A stretch of DNA of 64,000 bases, taken from Nocardia araoensis NBRC 100135 (GTDB lineage Bacteria > Actinomycetota > Actinomycetes > Mycobacteriales > Mycobacteriaceae). Within the stretch, counting starts at the first letter, position 1; each line of letters opens with the position of its first letter. The stretch covers positions 62,001-126,000 of the forward strand of contig NZ_BAFR01000107.1 in assembly GCF_000308435.1 (NCBI RefSeq), in the 5' to 3' direction. The notes under the pieces were generated by a model, which saw only the letters and a list, made by a program, of their open reading frames with translations, did no database searches and had not been told where the DNA came from. Positions 28,105-36,735 of this stretch are shown here, piece by piece. A program made the position numbers and the translations under genes.

Positions 28105-29378
28105 GCACCTATTGCGTGATCGGCGCGGGCGCGGCCGGTCTGGCCACCGCGCGCGAGTTCGCCGCGCACGGCCTGGATTTCGAGGTGCTCGAAGCGGCCG
28201 ACGGGATCGGCGGGATCTGGGATGCACGACGCCAGGACTCGCCGGTCAGCCGCAACACCCATGTGATCGCTTCCAAAGGCGTGCAGGCGTTTTCGGGATT
28301 CCCGATGCCCGAGGACTACCCCGATTATCCCGGGCACGAACTCGTGCTGGCCTACCTGCACTCCTACGCCGACGCCTTCGATCTGTGGCCGCGCATCCGG
28401 TTGAACACCGCGGTGCAGCGCGTCGTACCCGGCGATGACGGCTGGGTGGTGACGCTGGGCGACGGGTCCGAGCGACACTACGCGGGAGTCGTCATCGCCA
28501 CCGGCCACGACCGCACCCCGCGACGCATCGACATCCCCGGCTCGGGCACGGTGCCCGTGCTGCACTCGAGCGAATACCGCGAGCCCGAACAGGTGCTCGG
28601 CAAGCGCGTGCTGGTGATCGGGGCCGGGCAGTCGGCGGCCGACATCCTGTCCGACTGCGCGGTCAACGCCGCGCTCACCCTGCACAGCAGCAGGCGCGGG
28701 TTCTATTGCATGCCCAAGTACATGCTGGGCCGCCCCACCGACAGCATGCTCCAGGGCCGGATGTGGCGGCCGCTGCGCAAGCGGGCCTTCGAGCGGCTGT
28801 TCTCCTACCTGCGGGGCCGCTCCCGCACGTTCGGGCTGCCGGTGCCGGATTTCGCCGAGGGCATCGTCATCCCGATGCTCGGCGACCAGCTGCACCACCA
28901 CTACACCCACGGCGACATCACCCCCAAACCGGACGTCACCTCGATCGACGACGACCGGGTGACCTTCGCCGACGGCACCGAGGAGAAGGTGGACCTGGTG
29001 GTACTGGCCACCGGGTTCGTGCCGAACTATCCCGTCGTCGACCGAACTCTGCTGAACTGGCCGGACGGCAGCCTCCGACCGGGCTTGTATCTCAACATCT
29101 TTCCGCCGCACACCCGCGACCTGTTCGTGGTCGGGATGGTGCGGCCGATCGGCTCGCACTGGGACGTCTACGAGAAACAGGCCGAGCTGGTCGCCGAATA
29201 TCTCCGCGCCAAGGCGAGCGATCCCGGGCGGGTCGAGCGTTTCGACCGCGCCACCCAGGGCCCGCAGCCCGACCTGTACGCCGGGCTGCGGCTCTACCAC
29301 GCCGACCAGTACCCGCTGGTGGTGGAGAAACAGGACTACGTGAACCAGCTGCGCAAGCACGCCAAGCTCTTGAAGTGA
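28101..29378 (+). CDS. flavin-containing monooxygenase (FMO/BVMO class)
   Basis: A 425-residue enzyme with two dinucleotide motifs, IGAGAAG near residue 6 for FAD and IGAGQSAAD near 175 for NADPH. Between them lies the FMO fingerprint ending HSSEY, and further on the ATGF motif (VLATGFVPNY). Such enzymes perform heteroatom oxidation, Baeyer-Villiger oxidation or ring hydroxylation. Since the predicted benzaldehyde has one ring position unsubstituted after cyclisation, ring or side-chain oxidation is a reasonable guess. ATG 28101 overlaps the GT87 stop. Confidence 0.92.
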   Translation: MSTYCVIGAGAAGLATAREFAAHGLDFEVLEAADGIGGIWDARRQDSPVSRNTHVIASKGVQAFSGFPMPEDYPDYPGHELVLAYLHSYADAFDLWPRIRLNTAVQRVVPGDDGWVVTLGDGSERHYAGVVIATGHDRTPRRIDIPGSGTVPVLHSSEYREPEQVLGKRVLVIGAGQSAADILSDCAVNAALTLHSSRRGFYCMPKYMLGRPTDSMLQGRMWRPLRKRAFERLFSYLRGRSRTFGLPVPDFAEGIVIPMLGDQLHHHYTHGDITPKPDVTSIDDDRVTFADGTEEKVDLVVLATGFVPNYPVVDRTLLNWPDGSLRPGLYLNIFPPHTRDLFVVGMVRPIGSHWDVYEKQAELVAEYLRAKASDPGRVERFDRATQGPQPDLYAGLRLYHADQYPLVVEKQDYVNQLRKHAKLLK

Positions 29379-29389
29379 AAGGTCGGACC

Positions 29390-30739
29390 ATGAAAGCACC
29401 CGGGCCCGGTCCGGTGGAAACCGGACGCATGCTGCCGAAACTGGCGAAGAATCCACTGACGACCGTGGGCGCGCTGCTGGACGGCTATGGTGACGTCGTG
29501 CGGGTCAAGGCGGGCCCGATGCTGGTCTACCTCGTCGCGGATCCGGCGATGACCGAATACGTGCTCAAGGACAACTACACCAACTACCGCAAGAGCCCGA
29601 TCTACGACGAGTTCAGCATCCTGCTCGGCGACGGGCAGCTGACCACCAACAACCTGGAGTACTGGCGCAGACAGCGCAAACTCATCTCCCCGGCATTCTC
29701 CCACTCGCACGTCAAGGGTTTCGCCGACGACATCACCGACAGCGCCGCGGCGATGCTCGACAACTGGGACGCCGCGGCCGGGCAGTTCCGCGACATCTAC
29801 GACGACTACGTCAAACTGCTGCTCGCGGTGACCGGCCGAATCCTGTTCAGCATCGACCTGTCCACCGACACCACGCAGGTGACCGACGCGATGCGCGCGG
29901 CGTTCGCGCTCATCATGAAACGGGTGAACGCGCCGGTGAAACTGCCGCAATCGTTCCCGACACCGGAGGGCCGCCGGGTCGCGCGCAAGGTCGGCGAACT
30001 CGACGACGTGGTGCGCCACCTCATCGAGGAACGCCGTCGCGGCGGCGACACCAGCGACGTGCTCACCGCGCTGGTGCGCGCCCGCGACGAAGGCGGCCAG
30101 GGCATGCGGGAAGAGGATCTGCTCAACGAGATCAAGACCTTGCTCGTGGCCGGCCACGAGTCCCCGGCCAACGCCCTGTCGTGGGCGTGCTACCTGCTGG
30201 CCACCCATCCCGACATCCAGGAGCGACTGGCCGAGGAGGTGCGCGCCGTCATCGGCGACCGCACGCCCACGTTCGCCGATCTCGGACAGCTCGGCTACTG
30301 CCGCATGGTGATCGAGGAGACGATGCGGCTGTATCCGCCGGCCTGGATCGTCGAACGCACGCCGATCGCCGATGACGAGATCGGCGGCTACCACGTGCCC
30401 GCGGGCGCGCGAGTCACCCTGTGCATGTACTACATTCACCGCGACAAACGGCTCTGGGACGACCCGGAACAGTTCCGCCCGGAGCGTTTCGCCGACGCCG
30501 CCGTGGCCGAACGGCACAAGTTCGCGTTCTTCCCGTTCTCCGGCGGCCCACGCATCTGCCTGGGCAAGGACATGTCGATGACGGAGATGGTGCTGATCCT
30601 GGCCATGACGGTGCAGCGTTTCCGCCTGGAACTCGACGACACCCACCCGGTGGTGCCGCTGGCCTCGGTGAACCTGCGCCCGGAGTTCGGCATCCGCATC
30701 CGCCCGGTCCGCCGCGTCACCGAACCCGTGACGACCTGA
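29390..30739 (+). CDS. cytochrome P450 monooxygenase
   Basis: A 449-residue P450. Family signatures: the K-helix ExxR in EETMR, the heme loop FSGGPRICLG with the Cys thiolate, and the I-helix AGHES, where Ser stands for the usual Thr that helps proton delivery. It lies 11 bases after the monooxygenase with GGTCGGACC before ATG 29390. No ferredoxin gene is adjacent, so redox partners must come from elsewhere. It is the last gene of the cluster and should hydroxylate or epoxidise the polyketide. Confidence 0.95.
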   Translation: MKAPGPGPVETGRMLPKLAKNPLTTVGALLDGYGDVVRVKAGPMLVYLVADPAMTEYVLKDNYTNYRKSPIYDEFSILLGDGQLTTNNLEYWRRQRKLISPAFSHSHVKGFADDITDSAAAMLDNWDAAAGQFRDIYDDYVKLLLAVTGRILFSIDLSTDTTQVTDAMRAAFALIMKRVNAPVKLPQSFPTPEGRRVARKVGELDDVVRHLIEERRRGGDTSDVLTALVRARDEGGQGMREEDLLNEIKTLLVAGHESPANALSWACYLLATHPDIQERLAEEVRAVIGDRTPTFADLGQLGYCRMVIEETMRLYPPAWIVERTPIADDEIGGYHVPAGARVTLCMYYIHRDKRLWDDPEQFRPERFADAAVAERHKFAFFPFSGGPRICLGKDMSMTEMVLILAMTVQRFRLELDDTHPVVPLASVNLRPEFGIRIRPVRRVTEPVTT

Positions 30740-30753
30740 CCTCGCCCCGCCGT

Positions 30754-30768
30754 GGCCCGTATCGGGCC
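30754..30768 (+). terminator. short hairpin after the P450 gene
   Basis: GGCCCG-TAT-CGGGCC forms a perfect 6-bp stem with a three-base loop 15 bases after the P450 stop. No T-run follows, so intrinsic termination is uncertain, but position at the end of the operon before a convergent gene fits. Confidence 0.4.
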
Positions 30769-30821
30769 TGCTCGACAAGGGTACGCACGAGTGTCCGCGG
30801 GCCGTCCAGGCGAACCCCCCT

Positions 30822-31220
30822 CTACGGAGCGATTGTGGACGTGGCGTCGGCGCGTGTGTCGTATTCGGCGCGGGCGGCGTCGATGTGGGCCAGGTGCGTA
30901 ATGCTCCACTCCAACAGGGGTAGGGCCGCTGTGCGCAGACTCGCGCCCATCGGGGTGAGTTCGTAACTGACATGGGGTGGCATGACGTTTCGCACGGTCC
31001 GGGTCAGGATGCCGTCGCGTTCCAGGGCGCGCAGGGTGACGGTGAGCATGCGCTGGCTTATGCCGTCGATGCCGCGCTTGAGTTCGGTGAACCGGCGTGG
31101 TCCCTGACTGAGATGTCGCACGACCAGCAGTGACCACTTGTCGCCGACGATGTCCAGCACCTCCCGTGTTCGGCACGCATCGTCCTGGCTCTGCGGCGGC
31201 TCGCCCGCTGTCGGGGTCAT
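30822..31220 (-). CDS. HxlR-family transcriptional regulator
   Basis: A 132-residue winged-helix protein with the HxlR hallmark GDKWSLLVVRHL, RFTELKRGI, ISQRMLT and the wing region. Cys16 just before the first helix is in the place used for redox or electrophile sensing by some HxlR/YodB proteins. It is divergent from an alpha/beta hydrolase gene with a 150-base shared promoter region, so it probably represses that gene and itself. It is convergent with the PKS cluster's last gene. Confidence 0.92.
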   Translation of the reverse strand: MTPTAGEPPQSQDDACRTREVLDIVGDKWSLLVVRHLSQGPRRFTELKRGIDGISQRMLTVTLRALERDGILTRTVRNVMPPHVSYELTPMGASLRTAALPLLEWSITHLAHIDAARAEYDTRADATSTIAP

Positions 31221-31370
31221 GGTTACCTCCCAGGAACCGGGGCACCGAAAAGTGCCTTATTGCCCAATCCTCATCGGGCGCAACAGACTGATCATGGTTC
31301 CCAAAGTGTACCGAGACAAGAAAAGTAACCAGTAATGTCGGTGCACTACCGCACATCGAAAAGGACGATC
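31221..31370. promoter_or_regulatory. divergent promoter region with repeated (G)TnACC-type boxes
   Basis: The region between the HxlR gene and the hydrolase contains AAGTGTACC (31304-31312) and AAAGTAACC (31322-31330) as near direct repeats, and GGTTACC just beside the HxlR start. They are candidate HxlR operators overlapping the hydrolase promoter. Core promoter elements were not clear. Confidence 0.35.
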
Positions 31371-32099
31371 ATGTCTGTATTTCTGCTGGTCCACGGCGCC
31401 TGGCACAGCGGACGGTGCTGGCAGCGAGTGGTGCCGCTGCTGGAATCGGCCGGGCATCAAGTGCACGCGCCATCGCTGACCGGCTACGGCGACAAGGCGC
31501 ATCTCCTCGGACCCGACGTGGGGCTCGACACCCATGTCGCCGACGTCATCGAGTTGATCAAAGACGAGGACCTCACCGACGTCGTCCTCGTGGGGCACAG
31601 CTATGCGGGGTTGGTCATCTCCTCTGTGGCCAATGAGATTCCGGACCGGATCGCGCACCTGGTGTATCTCGACGCGATGGTCCCCGAGCACGGCGAGACC
31701 GCGATCGATGTCCAACCGATAAGCCAGCGCCTGATCGACCTCGCCGCAAGTTCCGGCAGCGGCTGGCGCATTCCCCCGCTGCCCGAGCAGCCGGCGCCTT
31801 TCGGTCTGTTCGGGGTCACCGACCCCGCGGACATCGCCTGGCTGCGCACAATGCTCTCCGATCAGCCGGTGCGTTGCCTGCAGCAACCGGTCCACTTGGA
31901 CAACCCGGTCGCCAACGCGATCCCGCGCACGCACATCCATTGCGTCGGCGCAACTCCGGAGGGCATCACCCGGAGACCCGTTCCCTCCATCCAGCCCAAC
32001 GGGTCCCCCGCACAGGTGTGGGAGTTGCCGACCGGCCACGACTGCATGATCACCATGCCGGCCGAACTCAGCGAACTGCTGCTCGAGCTCGGCCGTTAG
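31371..32099 (+). CDS. alpha/beta hydrolase (EstC/SABP2-like)
   Basis: A 242-residue esterase-type hydrolase. It has the oxyanion strand LVHGAWHSGRCW, nucleophile Ser in GHSYAGLVI and catalytic His in GHDCMI near the C terminus. Short plant-SABP2-like hydrolases of this kind act on small esters or hydroxynitriles. ATG 31371 follows AAAGGACG; an in-frame ATG at 31335 lacks a ribosome site. It pairs with the divergent HxlR regulator. Confidence 0.92.
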   Translation: MSVFLLVHGAWHSGRCWQRVVPLLESAGHQVHAPSLTGYGDKAHLLGPDVGLDTHVADVIELIKDEDLTDVVLVGHSYAGLVISSVANEIPDRIAHLVYLDAMVPEHGETAIDVQPISQRLIDLAASSGSGWRIPPLPEQPAPFGLFGVTDPADIAWLRTMLSDQPVRCLQQPVHLDNPVANAIPRTHIHCVGATPEGITRRPVPSIQPNGSPAQVWELPTGHDCMITMPAELSELLLELGR

Positions 32100-32690
32100 C
32101 AACGCCCGCACTGGCCGCACACCCCGGTACAGAGGAGGCTCCGTCTCGGGTGTCGAATACGGTCGAGATTGTGCGTGACCGGTATCGGAGATCGGGATGA
32201 AACTGCCCGAGCTGGCGAGTGCCAAAGCGGTGGTGGGTTCGGCCGGTTTCCGGTGTTGTCACGGATGGAGCTGGAGCGGTTCTTCCGCAGTCCGACCCCG
32301 CCCGAGACGATTCCGGTCACCCGTCTCGATTTGGCACCGCGGGCACTGTTTCCCACTGGACCGGCGTGAGCTGGGTGCGTAGCAGGTTGTTCTCGTCGGT
32401 GAGTTCCTTGATCCGGTTGGGCCTGGGGCGCGTCATCGACGTCGCGCCGGGGTGCGCCTGGTTGCACTGGATGGGCTGCCGCGCCGCAGCGCAGAGTGAG
32501 GTCAGACAAGCGGGCGATGAGGAAGTAGGACCCCGGCCGTGATGCCGTCTCCGGCCATGCTGTTCGTCGTCATTGAACCTACTGACCAGGCGCAGCGCCG
32601 GGCCGAGATGACCTGCGCGGACTCTGTAAATCGCAGTCGCCGACGGCGACCTGGGCAGACACGACCTGAAAAGTGCGAAAGTCGATGCGG
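32100..32690. other. gene-poor stretch with a possible transposon-protein remnant
   Basis: No intact gene is convincing in these 590 bases. On the minus strand a frame ending at TGA 32319-32317 reads a coherent C-terminal piece containing IKELTDENNLLRTQL, a coiled-coil like the tails of transposon-associated DUF6262/TnpC proteins. Nothing recognisable precedes it. It is probably a decayed fragment; the remainder of the stretch shows nothing. Confidence 0.3.
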
Positions 32691-33497
32691 TCAGTAGGTG
32701 ATGGAAAGCGCTGAGATTTCTTCAATGGTCCAAGCGTTGGCGATATCTTCTTCCTCGAGTGGCGGCAGCCCCAGTTCAGCTCTGCGGTCATTGACCTGCC
32801 CTGGGGTTTCAATAGGAAGAAGACGAATCGGACCTCCTAATCCAAACGATTGGGTGCCATATACTTGTGGACGCTTCTCGCGCGTGCGAACACGATCATC
32901 AAGATATGCCAAATGTACTCGATCCGCTTTACCCTCGGCCACCGATTGTCGCAACAAGGGCAAGCATTGCTGCTGAAGATCCAGCGGAGCGTGTTGCACT
33001 ATCAGCCAGGCCGCTCTAGCTCCATCCTCGCCCACCCGATCCGTTCCCGGCCAACCGTATTTCGCGATAACGCCCCTGAACCACGAAATATTGTCCGCAT
33101 CAACCACCCGCATGGCTTCGATTTCTGTCTTACTCGCCGGATGACTCATATTCCGGCGGACTTCCTGATCACGTTCACCTCGCTCCAATAGTTCGGTAGA
33201 AAGACGCTCAATCTCCTGCGGGCGTTTGTCGGCGGTATCGTCCGGTCTCCCACCACGGTCGACTGTGTGCGGGTCGACAGTCGCCGCCTGCCTGTGTTCA
33301 GGCGCTGTCAGCGTTTCACCCGCTTTGTCCACCTGGTGCCCACCGAGCTGATCAGCCTGCATCTTCACATCGACATCGTGCCTGGCGAAACGAGCTGTGC
33401 CTCTGGGCATGTCCGCAATACCCTCAGCTCCCCTCCTTGCCAGGCGTTTCAGATCTTCCACAATTCTGCCCAGGACCCTGGTCACGCCGTTGCTCAA
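32691..33497 (-). CDS. DUF6624 family protein
   Basis: The C-terminal 160 residues follow the DUF6624 pattern: a helix with ELLERGERDQEVRR, then YGWPG, VGEDGARAAWLIVQHA, LAYLDDRV and YGTQSFG. The function of this family is not known. The first ~95 residues are polar, low-complexity and not recognised, so the true start may be downstream. Its GC content is visibly lower than the neighbours, mainly over 32690-33200. It abuts a broken recombinase gene, so it sits in a transferred remnant. Confidence 0.7.
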   Translation of the reverse strand: MSNGVTRVLGRIVEDLKRLARRGAEGIADMPRGTARFARHDVDVKMQADQLGGHQVDKAGETLTAPEHRQAATVDPHTVDRGGRPDDTADKRPQEIERLSTELLERGERDQEVRRNMSHPASKTEIEAMRVVDADNISWFRGVIAKYGWPGTDRVGEDGARAAWLIVQHAPLDLQQQCLPLLRQSVAEGKADRVHLAYLDDRVRTREKRPQVYGTQSFGLGGPIRLLPIETPGQVNDRRAELGLPPLEEEDIANAWTIEEISALSITY

Positions 33498-33970
33498 CCA
33501 CGCCCCACTGCTCCGATAGGTGAACGCTGAGACACCGGACAGCGGCGCTGCGCCGACCCGAGTGATCCTGCCGCCAAGCCTGCAACCGGGGCATCACACA
33601 GCCGGGGTTGGCGAATGATGCCGATCGCCATACTGGCCGCCAGCACCCGGGACATACAAGCAGCGGGTCGCCGTTCCATCGGGACCGTAGCCGGATCCAC
33701 CTCATAATCGGGGATGCGGACCGCTTGTGCCACAACAGGTTCCATCCTGTCCAGGATGTGCACCACGATCCGATCCCCAGGCCGCGCGTAGGCCACAAGC
33801 CTGATCGGGCCGGGCCGATCGACGGTCGCGCCAGTCTTCTCATCCACGTAAATCCGCGGATGCGGGATCCCGGCGTCGGCGAGCGCGGCCAGTTGACGGT
33901 CGAGGCTCTGCTCGGCCGAGCTGACCCGCGCGTAGCCGAGATCCCAGCCACCTTCCGGGTGCTGATCCAT
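33494..33970 (-). pseudogene. decayed serine recombinase (resolvase) N-terminal fragment
   Basis: From ATG 33970 the product begins with the resolvase catalytic strand GYARVSSAEQSLDRQL, with the nucleophile Ser, then DEKTGATVDRPG and ARPGDRIVVHILDR. Relative to intact resolvases, residues are missing after the Pro-Gly turn, the DRLGR segment is altered to DRMEP, and the rest is unrelated, with no HTH tail. It is likely the relic of a Tn3-like or IS607-like element. Confidence 0.6.
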
Positions 33971-34238
33971 CGTCACGACGAGACCATACCGAAAATCGTT
34001 TTCGCACGCGGGTTTCGGAACGCTTCCCACACACCGCGACACGCCTCTGACCGACACCACTGTCCGGCCGTATCGAGCATCACCAAAACTTTCGGGATGT
34101 AACCGGAATGCCGCAACCCGCGCGGTTCGGAGCCGGCTGACGCGTGCCTACGGAAAACCAACGGGCCGAGCGCCTACAGCCGTGGCCAAGAACTCAGGCC
34201 GTCCGGTCGCCGACGTACAGCGGCTCGCACCTGCCCCA

Positions 34239-35009
34239 TCATGCACCGGTGCGGTAGCGGCCGGGGGTGGTGCCGATGAGGTGGGTGAAGGCGGCGATGA
34301 AGCTGCTGGGGTTGGCCCAGCCGCAGGCGTGGGCGACGTGGGTGGTGTCGTGGCCGTCGGCGAGCAGCACGAGTGCGTGGTAGACGCGTAGCTGGGTGCG
34401 CCACTCGTAGAAGGTCATGCCGAGTTCGTTGTGGAACAGCCGGCTGAGGGTGCGGGCGCCTGCTCCGATCGTCCGCCCGAGTTCGGCCAGCGACGTATTG
34501 TCCGCGGGGTTCTCGTACAGCATCCGCGCGATCGCTTGCAACCGGTCGTCGTGGGGTTCGGGCAGCACGAGTGGCTGCTCGTGTGCTTCGTGGAGTTCGT
34601 CGACGAGGACGCGGCTGAGGCGAGCGCGGGCGGCGCGGTCGTGGTCGCGCGGGCTCGTGAGGGTGAGCAGGATTTCGCGGGCGAGGCCGGAGGCGAGGAA
34701 CACGGCGGGATGGTCCGGCACCAGCCGGGCCAGGGACGGGGGTAGGAAGACGATCCGCATATCGGTGTCGCCGTGCGCTCGGTGATAGTGCGTGAACTCC
34801 GCAGGGGTCCAGGCGATTCGATTGGCGGGAACGATCGATGTGCCTCGTTCGGTGTGCACGGACAAGACGCCACGGGCCGCGTAGACCAGATGTCCGCGTG
34901 GATGGGAATGCATCGAGCTCGTTCCCCCTGACGGCCAGAGATGTACCCCTCCTGACGGCCACAGCCGGGATGTCGCGCCGGGCCGGGGAAGTTGGCGGCC
35001 AACGGGCAT
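34239..35009 (-). CDS. AraC-family transcriptional regulator with cupin sensor domain
   Basis: A 256-residue protein. The N-terminal cupin has HSHPRGHLVYAARGVLSV and WTPAEFTHYH; residues about 160-255 hold two HTH motifs, including SLAELGRTIGAGARTLSRLF and VAHACGWANPSSFIAAF. ATG 35009 is preceded at 8 bases by TAGAAT, suggesting a leaderless start; ATG 34913, with a GGGGGA site, would give a protein lacking the first 32 residues. The first 20 residues include a duplicated WPSGG encoded by a 12-base direct repeat. It is divergent from a quinone oxidoreductase gene, the usual arrangement for a local regulator. Confidence 0.9.
   Translation of the reverse strand: MPVGRQLPRPGATSRLWPSGGVHLWPSGGTSSMHSHPRGHLVYAARGVLSVHTERGTSIVPANRIAWTPAEFTHYHRAHGDTDMRIVFLPPSLARLVPDHPAVFLASGLAREILLTLTSPRDHDRAARARLSRVLVDELHEAHEQPLVLPEPHDDRLQAIARMLYENPADNTSLAELGRTIGAGARTLSRLFHNELGMTFYEWRTQLRVYHALVLLADGHDTTHVAHACGWANPSSFIAAFTHLIGTTPGRYRTGA
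34926..34961. repeat. tandem 12-base repeat at the AraC gene start
   Basis: CCTGACGGCCA occurs at 34927-34937 and 34951-34961, 24 bases apart, inside the first codons of the AraC gene. It encodes the repeated WPSGG. If translation really starts at 34913, the repeats would be upstream of the gene and could serve as AraC half-sites. Confidence 0.4.
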
Positions 35010-35023
35010 AAGTTGGCATTCTA
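35010..35023 (-). promoter_or_regulatory. putative leaderless -10 element for the AraC gene
   Basis: On the minus strand TAGAAT (35023-35018) lies 8 bases before ATG 35009. Hexamer and spacing are identical to those in front of the GT2 gene at 20.8 kb. No -35 box or Shine-Dalgarno is evident. Confidence 0.4.
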
Positions 35024-35129
35024 TCGGTAGCAGGCCGTGCGCCCTCCTGGTGAGAGTGGAGGCATGCGTGATGACATTCATTCGGGCAGCGCTGTCGACG
35101 CGATCCGATGTGAGACGACGAGTACGACG

Positions 35130-36101
35130 ATGCGAGCCGCGGTCTGTCTGCGGGCGGGTGGCCCGGAGGTGCTGGAGATCCGTCGGCTGCCGGTGCCTGC
35201 GGTTCGGGATGGATGGAGCCTGGTGCGGGTGAAGGGCGCGGGCTTGAATCGTTCGGAGCTGCGAACCCGGCAAGGACATTCCCCGAACGTGGACTTCCCG
35301 CGTGTGCTCGGGATCGAATGCGTGGGAATCGTGGCGGCCTCGACCGATCCGATGCTGCCGGTCGGCGCGACCGTCGCGGCGGTGATGGGGGAGATGGGCC
35401 GGGAGTTCGACGGCGGCTACGCGGAATACGTGTTGTTGCCGAACTCGTTGCTGATGCCGGTGACCACCACGTTGCCCTGGGAGGTCTTGGCCGCGCTACC
35501 CGAGACGTATTTGACCGCGCACGGCTCGCTCGACGCGTTGGGGATAGCGCCGAACGGAAGGGGGCGGTTGCTGATTCGCGGCGGCACCTCGTCGGTGGGA
35601 ATGGCGGCCGCGTCGATCGCGTCCGGCCACGGTATCGAGATCGCGGCCACGACCCGGCGGCACGACAAAATCCAGGCGTTGACCGCGGCCGGCGCCGACC
35701 ACGTGCTCGTCGACGACGGTGGGTCGCTGGCGGCGAATGTGCACGCGGTCTGGCCCGGGGGACCGGACTATGTGCTGGATCTCGTCGGCGCGCGCACGGC
35801 GGTGGACTCCCTGCGCCTGGTCCGCCGGGGTGGGACGGTGTGCGTGGCGGGCTCGCTCAGTGGCTGGCTCATCCACGACTTCGAGCCCATCGCGATGATC
35901 CCGTCCGGAACCAAGCTCACGGCCTTCCACAGTAACGACATCAAGGGCAGCGCGGGCGTGCTGCAACGGGTGGTCGATGAGGTCGAGGCAGGCGTCTACC
36001 GGCCCAACGTCGACCGGGTCTTCGGCCTCGACGACATCGTCGCAGCCCACCGGTACATGGAGGACAACCGCGCCACCGGGAAGATCGTCGTGGTGCCCTG
36101 A
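35130..36101 (+). CDS. zinc-independent quinone oxidoreductase (MDR family)
   Basis: A 323-residue medium-chain dehydrogenase/reductase. It has a GroES-like N-terminal half beginning MRAAVCLRAGGPEVLEI and a Rossmann half with GGTSSVGMAAASIA. The catalytic-zinc Cys and His of alcohol dehydrogenases are absent, as in NADPH:quinone reductases. The start at ATG 35130 matches the family N terminus; in-frame ATGs at 35037 and 35064 would add a polar tail, and the latter has GGAGG too close to it. Regulation by the divergent AraC protein is likely. Confidence 0.9.
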   Translation: MRAAVCLRAGGPEVLEIRRLPVPAVRDGWSLVRVKGAGLNRSELRTRQGHSPNVDFPRVLGIECVGIVAASTDPMLPVGATVAAVMGEMGREFDGGYAEYVLLPNSLLMPVTTTLPWEVLAALPETYLTAHGSLDALGIAPNGRGRLLIRGGTSSVGMAAASIASGHGIEIAATTRRHDKIQALTAAGADHVLVDDGGSLAANVHAVWPGGPDYVLDLVGARTAVDSLRLVRRGGTVCVAGSLSGWLIHDFEPIAMIPSGTKLTAFHSNDIKGSAGVLQRVVDEVEAGVYRPNVDRVFGLDDIVAAHRYMEDNRATGKIVVVP

Positions 36102-36113
36102 GCACCCGGCGGG

Positions 36114-36596
36114 CTATGGCCGGTTCCTGGGACGCTTGTCAGCGAGCCAGCGCCTGGTCGCGGGGGATACGGTGCACAGCAGCCCCGTACCGGAGAAGAA
36201 CAGGACCGTGCCGACGAAAACCAGGTCGCTGGTACGGCTGTCGCCACCCAGACCGGCTCCGGCTCCGGCTCCGACCAAGCCGACCAGCGTGAGGATCCCG
36301 GTACCCAGCGCCACGGCTATGCGGCCTGCTCGCTTGCGCCGGAACAGTGCGATCGAGCCACCGAGCAGCAACAGCGCCATCGTGGTGGAGATCGCCATGG
36401 GGGCGAGAAGTTCGAGGGCGACCTCACGCGGCGTCTGGCGGCGACCGTATTCGATGTGCGGGGTCGTCAGCTCCATCACGCCGTTGGCGAGGATCAGGCA
36501 GAAGACCAGCCCGAAGGCGAACGCGACGACGGCGCCGATCCTGGGGACGACGCCGGATGGCCGGACCGGATCGTGGATGGGCGTGAGCGGTTGCAT
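36114..36596 (-). CDS. four-helix membrane protein of unknown function
   Basis: A 160-residue protein with four hydrophobic segments, at about 18-40, 66-84, 92-112 and 124-144. Short basic ends include FRRKRAGR between the second and third. No enzymatic motif is seen. It is convergent with the quinone oxidoreductase, 12 bases away. The family was not recognised. Confidence 0.75.
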   Translation of the reverse strand: MQPLTPIHDPVRPSGVVPRIGAVVAFAFGLVFCLILANGVMELTTPHIEYGRRQTPREVALELLAPMAISTTMALLLLGGSIALFRRKRAGRIAVALGTGILTLVGLVGAGAGAGLGGDSRTSDLVFVGTVLFFSGTGLLCTVSPATRRWLADKRPRNRP

Positions 36597-36735
36597 CGGC
36601 GGTGCCGGACGTCGCGGTGGGTGTTTGCGCGCAGGAGCAGGCGGCGCAGTTCGCTCAGCGGATTGCGGTGGTCTGCACCAGTGAGGATAGCCACCTGACA
36701 GGGCTCGATGTCATCGATCGCACAGATCGTGTGGT

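Noticed and set aside
32096..32509. Minus-strand frame of 137 codons
   Set aside because: Product is Arg/Pro/His-rich with no family; a different frame here holds the coiled-coil remnant.
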